Below the pieces are notes generated by a model. It was not told the DNA's origin. It ran no database searches and saw nothing but the letters and a program-made list of their open reading frames with translations. A stretch of DNA of 64,000 nucleotides from Cycloclasticus sp. (GTDB lineage: Bacteria > Pseudomonadota > Gammaproteobacteria > Methylococcales > Cycloclasticaceae), in contig JBFLJU010000001.1 in assembly GCA_040743155.1 (NCBI GenBank), positions 1,612,001-1,676,000 on the forward strand, in the 5' to 3' direction. How positions within the stretch are numbered: the stretch's first letter is position 1; every line of letters begins with the position of its first letter. Positions 17,003-23,663 of this stretch are shown here, one piece after another. The translations under genes and the position numbers were made by a program.

Positions 17003-18679
17003 TCATTTTTTAGTTAGTCGTACAACTTCTTCCAGTGTTGTCAAACCGCGCGCCGCTTTCTTAAGACCATTCACCAGCATTGACTCCATGCCCTCTGATA
17101 AGGCAGATTCATTCATCTCAAACGCATCCGCTCTCGCCATCACCTGCTTTTTAATCGTCTCTGATACGTCTAAAAATTCAACCATCGCTAACCGCCCCTT
17201 ATATCCCGTGTTTCCGCAATGTTCGCAACCCGTCGCTGCATAAAAGTTGCTGCCTTCAGAGTCAATCACTGCCTGCATCGCTAATTCTTCTATTAGTTCC
17301 TTAGCGGGCATATAAGCTTGCTTGCAATGATCACATAAGCGCCTCATCAAGCGTTGCGCTAAAATCCCGGTTACCGTTGAAGCCAACAAAAAGTCATCAA
17401 CCCCCATATCAAGCAAACGGATCATTCCTGAAGCCGCATCATTGGTGTGCAAGGTGGTCAACACCAAATGCCCCGTTAGAGCAGATTGCACCGCAATATT
17501 CGCAGTTTCCGTATCACGCATTTCACCCACCATAATGATATCGGGGTCTTGCCGTACGATGGATCGTAAGACGTTAGAAAACGTTAAATCAATGTCGGCT
17601 TTAACTTGAATTTGGTTAATCCCTTCCAGTTCATACTCAACAGGATCTTCCACTGTAATAATTTTTGACTCTGGTGTATTAAGCCGAGTTAAGGCCGTGT
17701 ACAGCGTTGTGGTTTTACCACTGCCAGTAGGTCCTGTTATTAAAATAATCCCATTCGGTTGCGCCAGCACATCAAGAAAACGTTCTAAAGACTGACCTTC
17801 GAAGCCCAATGTTTCAAAATCAAGATCAATTTGCGAGCGGTCTAATAGGCGAATGACCACCCCTTCGCCGTGTATCGTTGGGCTTGTCGAAACACGCATA
17901 TCAAAGTCTTTTGCATTAAGCTGATAACGAATACGACCATCCTGAGGTATCCGTCGTTCAGCGATATTCAGTTTGGCCAATAGTTTAACGCGAGAAATCA
18001 CCCCAACAGCGGTACCAGCCATTGCTAAATCAATATCCTTCAGTACACCATCTATCCGCAATCGAAGCTTTAAGCTTTTATCGATCGACTCTATATGAAT
18101 ATCAGACGCGCCAGCATCCACCGCTTGCTGAAACAAGGCATTAACAAAACGAATCACCGGCGCTTCGCTAGCAATATCGCGCAAACGTTCAATGTCTGCG
18201 TCATCGTTACCATTAACATCGCTGGCACTCACCTCAGTGCCATCTTCCAATTGTTGAGCAACCGCCTTTTCAATCTCTGAACGCACACCGACATGAACAT
18301 CAATTTGTTTATTCAACGCCAACGCCAACGCCACCGCAACATAGTCATCCAAAGGATCCATCAGCGCAACACCCACGCGTTGCTCATCAACATACAAACC
18401 GGCAATCGAAAACTCTTTTAAGAAACGAGGAGATACACCATCCAATATCGCATTGTCAGGAAAATCTTTGGCATAAACACGCGACCGAAGACTAAGCTCC
18501 GCTAATTGATCGGCCAGATCCACTTCAGACAACATGCCCAAATCTAGCAGTAGCTGTGGCAAGCTCAATACTGAATTGGTATTGGCTAGGCGCTCAGCCT
18601 TTGCGACATCCATATCACTTAGCAAGCCCTTATCTAACAGTGCTTTTAAAAAACCTTGATAACAGTCATTAATACCCAT
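17003..18679 (-). CDS. gspE: Type II secretion ATPase GspE
   Basis: 558 residues. An N1E/MshEN domain (about 30-150) is followed by the secretion ATPase core: Walker A GPTGSGKTTTLY, Asp box, Walker B (DPDIIMVGEMRD), His box (LTTLHTND), and the zinc-binding CDHC/CEHC pairs. It hydrolyses ATP to drive pseudopilus growth. It is the first gene of the eleven-gene minus-strand operon; the promoter should lie in 18680-18780, where I see no confident sigma-70 match. Confidence 0.96.
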   Translation of the reverse strand: MGINDCYQGFLKALLDKGLLSDMDVAKAERLANTNSVLSLPQLLLDLGMLSEVDLADQLAELSLRSRVYAKDFPDNAILDGVSPRFLKEFSIAGLYVDEQRVGVALMDPLDDYVAVALALALNKQIDVHVGVRSEIEKAVAQQLEDGTEVSASDVNGNDDADIERLRDIASEAPVIRFVNALFQQAVDAGASDIHIESIDKSLKLRLRIDGVLKDIDLAMAGTAVGVISRVKLLAKLNIAERRIPQDGRIRYQLNAKDFDMRVSTSPTIHGEGVVIRLLDRSQIDLDFETLGFEGQSLERFLDVLAQPNGIILITGPTGSGKTTTLYTALTRLNTPESKIITVEDPVEYELEGINQIQVKADIDLTFSNVLRSIVRQDPDIIMVGEMRDTETANIAVQSALTGHLVLTTLHTNDAASGMIRLLDMGVDDFLLASTVTGILAQRLMRRLCDHCKQAYMPAKELIEELAMQAVIDSEGSNFYAATGCEHCGNTGYKGRLAMVEFLDVSETIKKQVMARADAFEMNESALSEGMESMLVNGLKKAARGLTTLEEVVRLTKK

Positions 18680-19004
18680 GTGCCCTTATCCATCGTGCAT
18701 TGAATCATCTACCTGAAAGTATAACTATACCCGTGGAGTATTTAAGAAAATAGGAGAAAAGTGAGTTACTCATCATTAAAAGCTCCCCCCTCCATCAGCT
18801 TGAAGAAATTCAAGCTGGCTTGTATCTTAATTCCAGTCTTAATTTAGCGCCATAAATAACGGTTGTATGAGAGGTAGAGACATTGTAAGCATGCCTTGCT
18901 TATTTGAACTTTTTTTAGCGTGTTCCACAACGGCTACATGAAATTAATTGTGACGATGAAACCCGCGGGGTGAGCATTTGGGACGGAATTTTTCTGGTTA
19001 CTCT
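18680..19004. other. Gene-poor region upstream of gspE
   Basis: About 325 bases with no supported gene. The clear structure is an inverted repeat at 18796-18817, CAGCTTGAA-GAAA-TTCAAGCTG, nine perfect pairs with a GAAA loop and no T-run on either side. Its arm CAGCTTGAA recurs in part in the terminator at 19391, suggesting related elements. Confidence 0.5.
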
Positions 19005-19312
19005 TTAGTCACTACCATAGGTAGTTACATTACCCACATCAGCTTGACCACCTGATGCGACATTAACGCGCTGCACTTGTCCCTTGTTGCGTTTCTTCTT
19101 TAGCGCTTCCTGCCCGCCAACTATATTAATTGGAGAAGATAAACTCGAAAACCTTGCCAAGGTTCATCAAGCTCTTCACGCGTCGGGGTTACATACTCCT
19201 CTATTTCAATTTTGGGAAACCTAAGAGACAAGATAGCGCCGATAACGCAAGAATTTTCCTTAAAATAAAGTTCAACAATGATGCTTAGAAATTTGAATAA
19301 GTGGAGGCGCAC
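19005..19312 (-). pseudogene. Decayed reading frame, hypothetical
   Basis: Two adjoining frames on the minus strand look like one broken gene. The upstream part (19121-19312) contains RFPKIEIEEYVTPTREELDE followed by PWQGF. The downstream part, one frame over, reads NIVGGQEALKKKRNKGQVQR, then VNVASGGQADVGNV, ending TAA at 19005. The ending resembles a common C-terminus of small hypothetical proteins of mobile elements (GGQA.VGNV). A single frameshift near 19130-19140 would join them. Family memory is weak, so treat as a candidate remnant. Confidence 0.35.
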
Positions 19313-19385
19313 TCAACACATAAATGAGTTGTATTTTGTTGTCGTTTTTTTATTCTGAAGTGTTCCATGAGTGCCCTACAGGCAC

Positions 19386-19414
19386 AAAAAAGCCAGCTTG
19401 AAAGCTGGCTTTTA
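19386..19414. terminator. Bidirectional intrinsic terminator
   Basis: AAGCCAGCTT-GA-AAGCTGGCTT: ten-base arms flanked by A-tracts on the left and T-tracts on the right, so it can work both ways. It lies directly downstream, on the minus strand, of the tRNA-Lys-like 3' half. Confidence 0.85.
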
Positions 19415-19423
19415 TTGTATAGA

Positions 19424-19461
19424 TGGTGGGTCGTGCGCGATTCGAACGCGCGACCATTGTA
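19424..19461 (-). pseudogene. tRNA-Lys 3' half (truncated tRNA)
   Basis: On the minus strand GGTCGCGCGTTCGAATCGCG is followed by CACGACCCACCA: a perfect five-pair T arm, the seven-base 3' acceptor strand of tRNA-Lys, discriminator A and encoded CCA, then a terminator. The matching 5' acceptor (GGGTCGT), D arm and anticodon arm are absent upstream. It is either a deletion remnant or the tRNA-derived att half of a lost integrated element. Confidence 0.7.
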
Positions 19462-19523
19462 AAGAAGTATTAAAACGTATGCAGGAGAATAAACCACTGT
19501 AGTTTTGAAGGCTCCCTAAATTA

Positions 19524-19575
19524 CCAATGTCTGTTAATCATTGGGGCACTGGTTCGAGTCCAGTCGGAGGAGCCA
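19524..19575 (+). pseudogene. tRNA-Asn 3' half (truncated tRNA)
   Basis: CTGTTAATC (GTT anticodon loop), then a five-pair T arm ACTGG-TTCGAGT-CCAGT, acceptor strand CGGAGGA, discriminator G and CCA closely follow bacterial tRNA-Asn. The expected 5' acceptor TCCTCCG and D arm are missing; instead GGCTCCCTAAATTA lies upstream. An intrinsic terminator follows, as after a normal tRNA gene. Confidence 0.7.
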
Positions 19576-19581
19576 TATATC

Positions 19582-19616
19582 AAAGCCTTAGCGTTTTTCG
19601 ACGTTGGGGCTTTTTT
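19582..19616 (+). terminator. Intrinsic terminator after the tRNA-Asn-like fragment
   Basis: AAAGCC pairs with GGCTTT across an imperfect stem and is followed by TTTTTT. The downstream string CTTTTTTATTTTGG recurs after the third tRNA-like fragment near 57411. Confidence 0.65.
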
Positions 19617-19657
19617 ATTTTGGCTGGCTTTAGAGAGTATTACGAACTCTAAACACC

Positions 19658-19662
19658 CTCTT
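19658..19662. repeat. Target-site duplication CTCTT, distal end
   Basis: CTCTT directly precedes the TGTA end of the prophage and recurs directly after the other end (57277-57281). A 5-bp duplication is the Mu-type transposition footprint. Confidence 0.9.
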
Positions 19663-19688
19663 TGTAGCCGGACACATGAATAGTGATG
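19663..19688 (+). repeat. Prophage distal (right) terminus, inverted repeat
   Basis: TGTA, four variable bases, then the 18-mer GACACATGAATAGTGATG. The 18-mer is found exactly, reverse complemented, at the other end. Probably the outermost transposase-binding site; the terminal TG...CA is the cleavage boundary. Confidence 0.9.
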
Positions 19689-19756
19689 AAAATACACTTT
19701 TCGTAGCTCGTTAAGTGACCGCGCCTCTTGAATCGGTAACGATTAAAGAGGGATTA

Positions 19757-19774
19757 CCGCCCGTTTAAGGGCGG
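19757..19774. terminator. Hairpin after the distal-end gene
   Basis: CCGCCC-GTTTAA-GGGCGG, six GC-rich pairs, 13 bases beyond the stop of the 201-aa gene. The T-run is poor, so termination may be weak. Confidence 0.5.
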
Positions 19775-19786
19775 CTTAATAAACAC

Positions 19787-20392
19787 TTAATCGTTGTCGT
19801 AAATAGTCCTTAACTCGAAACCCTTCATGTTATATAGCAGTCGAAACGCATCATATGATGGCATCTGCCAACCGTTCTTTTTAGCTACCTCAGACGTCTC
19901 CTTATAAGCTAATGAAAAACTAGGCTGTGACATCGCCTTATAGATCTTTAAAAAGCACTCCCAAACGTCATCGTGAATGTCATACATATACCGCCTAGAA
20001 ATGCCTGATAATTTAGCTCTACGCTGGACAGTTCTGACCGAGGGAAATGACCAGTTTTGCAGACGTGATTCTACAAGCGTTTTTTCATAAGCCTCTGACA
20101 TGCTGGGCGGGCTACTCTTGCTGTAAGCATCAAGAAAATAGTCCCAAGCTTTCTCACTAAAAGGCGCGGTTACTGTCCGTCCTTTATGTTTCGCCGTCAA
20201 TATATCCAACCATTCCTGTCGAGGCTTACCACGCACTGCTCCATACCACCGATAAACAACGTTCTTATGAACATTAAACTGCTTGCCTACAGTCTCCCAT
20301 GCCTTCGTGGGTGGCAATCCGGATTTAATCAACACCAGTCCAGCCTCAATAGCTTGGCAACGCTTTTCCGCTGAAGGCTGTTTAGCGCTCAT
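19787..20392 (-). CDS. Stand-alone MuA end-binding-domain protein, no catalytic domain
   Basis: 201 residues. Residues about 45-130 match, in order and spacing, residues about 146-235 of the prophage transposase: NVVYRWYGAVRGKP against IQGWYHGKNGKP, WLDILTAKHKGRT against WLPALCPEHVGRT, AWDYFLDAY against AWEFIKADY, and FPSVRTVQRRAK against IPAQRTLERRLN. In MuA this segment (I-beta/gamma) binds the phage-end sites. A weaker second copy follows (AMSQPSFSLAYKET). There is no DDE domain and no ATPase-contact tail. Last gene of the distal operon, two bases after the 81-aa gene. A DNA-binding regulator of transposition or of its own promoter is the likely role (inference). Confidence 0.75.
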   Translation of the reverse strand: MSAKQPSAEKRCQAIEAGLVLIKSGLPPTKAWETVGKQFNVHKNVVYRWYGAVRGKPRQEWLDILTAKHKGRTVTAPFSEKAWDYFLDAYSKSSPPSMSEAYEKTLVESRLQNWSFPSVRTVQRRAKLSGISRRYMYDIHDDVWECFLKIYKAMSQPSFSLAYKETSEVAKKNGWQMPSYDAFRLLYNMKGFELRTIYDND

Positions 20393-20394
20393 AA

Positions 20395-20640
20395 TCAGCT
20401 CACCACTCGAAAGTTTCCAAGCCTGTGAGCATCATCTAATTTTGTAATTGCTTCTTCCATTGAGTCGTAAACTAGGCAAAATAAATTGAGTAAGTTGTTG
20501 GTTCCCACGCTATCGAGGCAGCTCTCATGGTTGGAAGAATTTGCAGCCTGATTAAGCAAATCTCTTATGGCGGCATATGAGTGCTGGGTTTCGTGTAAGC
20601 GGTCAAGCGCTTCGATAATATCTGTTGAATTACTAGCCAT
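20395..20640 (-). CDS. Hypothetical 81-aa distal-operon protein
   Basis: 81 residues, helical and mildly acidic (IIEALDRLHETQHSYAAIRD, then YDSMEEAITKLDDAH). I do not recognise a family. It has a very strong ribosome-binding site (AAAAGGAGG, six bases before ATG) and is the first gene behind the promoter at 20815-20843, with the MuA-domain gene two bases downstream. In phage Mu this end carries com and mom; this protein is far too short to be Mom. Confidence 0.6.
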   Translation of the reverse strand: MASNSTDIIEALDRLHETQHSYAAIRDLLNQAANSSNHESCLDSVGTNNLLNLFCLVYDSMEEAITKLDDAHRLGNFRVVS

Positions 20641-20784
20641 GATGGCCTCCTTTTTGATTTTAGTAGTTTTGCCACCATCATAAATAAGGAGTGGCAGGAC
20701 TCAACTACCGTCAAAAAGTGCTCGGCGAAGGGTATTTCCCGAAGGTTTTATATTTCCCTTTCTCATCCCACCATAAGGAGGATA

Positions 20785-20794
20785 ACACATGAAC
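20785..20794 (-). promoter_or_regulatory. Transposase-type site, copy near distal promoter
   Basis: AACACATGAA, nine of ten bases identical to GACACATGAA of the prophage terminus. It lies in inverted orientation to the copy at 20832-20841; together they flank the -10 element. Confidence 0.5.
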
Positions 20795-20814
20795 AATATG
20801 ACGATAGTAAGTGA

Positions 20815-20843
20815 ATACTAATCCTTAACTTTTCATGTGTCAA
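20815..20843 (-). promoter_or_regulatory. Sigma-70-like promoter of the distal operon
   Basis: Minus strand: perfect -35 TTGACA (20838-20843), 17-base spacer, -10 TAGTAT (20815-20820, four of six matches). It points to the 81-aa and MuA-domain genes. The -35 overlaps the transposase-type site at 20832-20841, so bound protein would block RNA polymerase. Confidence 0.65.
20832..20841 (+). promoter_or_regulatory. Transposase-type site overlapping the -35 element
   Basis: TTCATGTGTC, identical to ten bases inside both prophage ends (19671-19680 reversed, 57259-57268) and to a subterminal copy at 57104-57113. Confidence 0.55.
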
Positions 20844-20863
20844 TATATAATTATTCATATGGC

Positions 20864-21004
20864 TCAATTAACCCATATCGTGACGGTAGGCTCATTGGCC
20901 TTCAGAAAATTAATTGTTTTGCAGCGGGTGCATTTAATTTCTATCTGTTTGAATAACGCTTTAGCTAATAATTTACTGCAGCGATTGCATCGTACTTCGA
21001 TCAT
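20864..21004 (-). CDS. com: Com-like zinc-finger translational regulator (46 aa)
   Basis: 46 residues starting MIEVRCNRCSKLLAKA, with two CxxC pairs (CNRC at 6-9, CTRC at 25-28) and the KIEIKC-like spacing of phage Mu Com. Com is a small zinc protein that binds mRNA and opens the ribosome-binding site of the DNA-modification gene mom. A site AAAGG precedes the ATG by five bases. No mom-like acetyltransferase follows, so its target here is unknown; candidates are the 81-aa gene downstream or a lost gene. The upstream region is strongly structured (21030-21132). Confidence 0.8.
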   Translation of the reverse strand: MIEVRCNRCSKLLAKALFKQIEIKCTRCKTINFLKANEPTVTIWVN

Positions 21005-21029
21005 GTGAGCCTTTATTTATATTTGTGCT

Positions 21030-21132
21030 AGGCTTCCTTTGCTGCGTCGACGCGGCGGGAAGCCTTGACTGGCTCACAGGCTGTATTCCTGTGGGTTGGT
21101 GACCAGTCCGATGTTGATGCATCAGACTGGTC
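21030..21132 (-). ncRNA. Three consecutive stem-loops upstream of com (possible leader RNA)
   Basis: Arms: AGGCTTCC/GGAAGCCT (21030-21065) enclosing a nearly perfect GCTGCGTCGACGCGGC; CACAGG/CCTGTG (21075-21093); GACCAGTC/GACTGGTC (21101-21132) enclosing TGATGCATCA. They fill the space between the phospholipase-like gene and com. The last could also act as a terminator on the plus strand (T-rich after it). A structured leader in front of an RNA-binding protein gene suggests autoregulation (inference). Confidence 0.5.
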
Positions 21133-21144
21133 GCTTCTTTTCTT

Positions 21145-21522
21145 TTATTGCTTGAGTATTTGTTCTTTGGTTTTGTATGGGCCGTATTCAAATCTGACCC
21201 ATCCGAGCGCCACCACTATTAAATAAAACACGACTGCGACTAATAGCGCGGCTAGGTATTGCAGTAATTTACGGTCTTTAAGCAGAACCGCAGCATCGCG
21301 AATCATGGCGTTGTATAAGCCTTTATCGCTCGCTGTTTTATCCGCTTTGGATCCACCTCGTGCATAACCGAAATCGTGCCTTCTGCAGCTGGCTTCAAAT
21401 AACCAGCCGAACAGCCAATTGATCAACCATCTTGGGAACCGACGTGGGCCACAACCATTGCCGTATTTTTCTTGTTCTGCTGCTGATAGTTCAGACCAGC
21501 GAACGGGTTCACATTGGCACAT
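21145..21522 (-). CDS. Phospholipase A2-like phage protein with C-terminal membrane helix
   Basis: 125 residues. The sequence GNGCGPRRFPRWL, then SCRRHDFGYARGGSKADK, has the C-x2-HD-x2-Y arrangement of the PLA2 catalytic helix (Cys46, His49, Asp50, Tyr53) preceded by a Gly/Cys-rich loop. A hydrophobic helix at about 88-107 would anchor it, with a charged C-tail. Located right after the tail-fibre block. It could act on host membranes during infection or release, or serve in exclusion; no activity can be proved here. Confidence 0.7.
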   Translation of the reverse strand: MCQCEPVRWSELSAAEQEKYGNGCGPRRFPRWLINWLFGWLFEASCRRHDFGYARGGSKADKTASDKGLYNAMIRDAAVLLKDRKLLQYLAALLVAVVFYLIVVALGWVRFEYGPYKTKEQILKQ

Positions 21523-21524
21523 AA

Positions 21525-22067
21525 TTAAAACGCCACCACAATCGCATCCAAATCAGCCTGTGTGGCTGTTTCGCCCAACGCATCAACCGCCGTCATTAAT
21601 GCCTGTTTTTGTGCGAATTTTGTTTGGTAATCCGCGCCCAAGGTCAAAATAACTACATCCGCTTCAGCAAGGCTTAACGCATGCTCCACATTCGCCGCAT
21701 CAAATATAGAAACAGCCGTTAACCCCGCCATTTCCGCCATCCGTTTCGCCGCATCAATTTTTAAAGCAGAATCAAAACCACCGCTCCACACATCACTATT
21801 GGCATCGGTTACCGGTAATACAGAACCGGTATTAAACGCGGTTCTAATTTCACTGTGTTTAATGTTTTTTGCATCCCCAATCACGAAATCAGGCACATAA
21901 TCTAGCACCGTAGCAGTGGCAATGTCATAGCGTTTGCTGTTCGTGTTTTGAGACAGCAACATAAAATCAGCATTGCTTACTTCAATGGCTGACTCTGGGA
22001 TAGTGTGAATTGATTTAAGCCAAACGTGGTCAAATGTACCGTTTTGTTTTAGTGTGATTTTTTTCAT
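21525..22067 (-). CDS. Tail fibre assembly-type protein (DUF4376-like)
   Basis: 180 residues directly after the fibre gene. The N-terminal half is beta-rich; the C-terminal half is Ala-rich helical with the DUF4376-like stretch ALKIDAAKRMAEMAGLTAVS and a heptad tail (LMTAVDALGETATQADLDAI). Such proteins are encoded beside fibres in many tailed phages and act as chaperones or fibre caps. The exact role is inferred from position. Confidence 0.65.
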   Translation of the reverse strand: MKKITLKQNGTFDHVWLKSIHTIPESAIEVSNADFMLLSQNTNSKRYDIATATVLDYVPDFVIGDAKNIKHSEIRTAFNTGSVLPVTDANSDVWSGGFDSALKIDAAKRMAEMAGLTAVSIFDAANVEHALSLAEADVVILTLGADYQTKFAQKQALMTAVDALGETATQADLDAIVVAF

Positions 22068-22068
22068 A

Positions 22069-23055
22069 TTATTTACCTATCGCCGTCCAATAAAACGTAC
22101 CTAAACCTGTAGAACTCCCGCGAATGAGCATGCTTGATTTATTAGAAACAGAATCTAAAATATCAATACCTACAACATATAATGACCCAGAAGCCGACCC
22201 GTCTGTCGCTGTCGCAATAAATATTTCAGTAGGGAAAGCTATTGGAAATGTAACTGTTTTAGTAACACTCGCAGATGCCATTTCTTTCCCCCATTGAATA
22301 ATTAATCCGCCAAGCCACGAAGGGAAAACAATATAACCATTGGTAGCCAACAAACTTGAAAAACCAAACCCCATTTTAAGTGGCGACACATAGCGTATGT
22401 CATCGGTTAAATTATCTGTTTCAGCTTGCGATGACCTCTCGACCACACCCGCCTCCGTTTCGCTTGCAGCAACAACAGATGAATCAGGGTCGATATCCAC
22501 AAACAATGTGGTTGCTGACTTAGCCAGTCCTAGCATCACTTTTTCAGCAGGCGCCACCGTCGTAATAGCCCCTGCTGTAGCATCCGATAAGTAATACCGA
22601 GAGCCTGCCGTTAATCCACTAAATAGATCAGAGCGTCCAAAGGCTTCCACAAGGCTATTGGTCACATCAGCAAAGCCGACAACGTCTTGTTTATCGGTAG
22701 CATCTGCAATGGCTTTATCGTATCGGCTGTTACCTTCATCCCAATAAACAGCATTTCCGTCGGCTACTGCGGGGGCGAATGTCGCACCGTCCAAACGCAC
22801 CACATGGTTGCTTTGGCCAACAATTTTAACAATCGCTTTTTGTACCAAATTAAGGTCGCCATCGTCAGGTGTTAACCCTGCCGTTGTGATGACATTTCTC
22901 AGTGACTCACCTATTTTGTAAAACCAATGTGCTCCTGGTTTAGTAGCTGGAATGGCCGACTGAGGGTTGCCCTCTGTTGGGTATCCAGTTGATGGTGTAG
23001 ACGGAACAAGCGGCGGTGTTCCAGCTGCTCCATCTTCGTAATTACGTGGTTCCAT
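22069..23055 (-). CDS. Tail fibre protein
   Basis: 328 residues from the ATG at 23055, chosen for its GGAGG ribosome-binding site and its position just after the gp48 stop. The N-terminus (MEPRNYEDGAAGTPPLVPST) is Pro-rich like baseplate-attachment regions; the middle has repeat-like DNAxYWDEG and YYLSDATAGAITTVAPAEK segments common to fibres; the end YIVFPSWLGGLIIQWGKE, then TVTFPIAFPTEI, is the gp53-like/H-type tip. It should bind the host receptor. Confidence 0.85.
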   Translation of the reverse strand: MEPRNYEDGAAGTPPLVPSTPSTGYPTEGNPQSAIPATKPGAHWFYKIGESLRNVITTAGLTPDDGDLNLVQKAIVKIVGQSNHVVRLDGATFAPAVADGNAVYWDEGNSRYDKAIADATDKQDVVGFADVTNSLVEAFGRSDLFSGLTAGSRYYLSDATAGAITTVAPAEKVMLGLAKSATTLFVDIDPDSSVVAASETEAGVVERSSQAETDNLTDDIRYVSPLKMGFGFSSLLATNGYIVFPSWLGGLIIQWGKEMASASVTKTVTFPIAFPTEIFIATATDGSASGSLYVVGIDILDSVSNKSSMLIRGSSTGLGTFYWTAIGK

Positions 23056-23057
23056 TA

Positions 23058-23663
23058 TTAGCCTCCATAGCTGAATAAAATTATTGTGTGAGCGGGTTTT
23101 AAGCGTGTAAGAACGCACTCAAGTCGGGTATTCCCCCAGCTTGCGAGTGCGGTATTAACATCGCTGGATATTGTTAGTTCAGTGACCGTTTCAGCCGGGG
23201 CATTAACCTGCCAAGCGAACTGCCAGTTTTGGCCATAAATTAATTCATTAACTGAACCTGCTACCGTAAACGGGTCAAATTCGATAATGGTGATTACAAA
23301 GCCGATTTTTAAGGCCAGATCAATAAAATATTGGCGTGACTGACCACCTACGGATGTGAGTAATTCAAGTACGGCTTCACGGCGTTGTTCGAGCGTTTCA
23401 GCCTGTCCAATACATTTGTCTGGCAAGCCTAAGTATTGCTCCCAGTCGTACAACATTTCAAACATGCTGCGAGGGTCTGTTTCATCGATCAAATCAGATA
23501 CACGGGCATCAATACGCGCAAACTCTTGCGCCAATGTGCCCATCCAATTCATGAACTCAGAATCTGATTGTGTGAGGTCATCCCATAGAACGCCTCGCGG
23601 CATAAGCTGGCCTAGCTGATGGGTGTATTCTTGCGCGTTATGCATTAAGGAATCGCCTGCCAA
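23058..23663 (-). CDS. Baseplate protein, Mu gp48-like (DUF2313)
   Basis: 201 residues: QLGQLMPRGVLW at the start, DPRSMFEMLYDWEQYLGLPD in the middle, and a beta-rich end typical of Mu gp48/tail protein I. Joins the fibre to the baseplate wedge. Overlaps gp47 by 19 bases. Confidence 0.9.
   Translation of the reverse strand: MAGDSLMHNAQEYTHQLGQLMPRGVLWDDLTQSDSEFMNWMGTLAQEFARIDARVSDLIDETDPRSMFEMLYDWEQYLGLPDKCIGQAETLEQRREAVLELLTSVGGQSRQYFIDLALKIGFVITIIEFDPFTVAGSVNELIYGQNWQFAWQVNAPAETVTELTISSDVNTALASWGNTRLECVLTRLKPAHTIILFSYGG

Noticed and set aside
19285-19497. 70-codon minus-strand frame
   Set aside because: It runs through the terminator and the tRNA-Lys fragment, so it is not a likely gene.
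19510-19575. Possible complete D-armless tRNA (GGCTCC pairing with GGAGCC)
   Set aside because: Pairing would use up the CCA end and leave an unpaired spacer; bacterial tRNAs do not lack the D arm. A truncated tRNA-Asn explains it better.
20790-20822. Ten-codon plus-strand frame MNNMTIVSEY behind a near-perfect AAGGAGG site
   Set aside because: It lies across the minus-strand promoter and an ACACATGAA transposase-type site, and no plus-strand promoter or partner gene supports it. Could still be real but evidence is too thin.
20973-21191. 72-codon minus-strand frame across com and the phospholipase-like gene
   Set aside because: Basic, low-complexity translation overlapping the stem-loops and the com start in another frame; com has family motifs and this does not.
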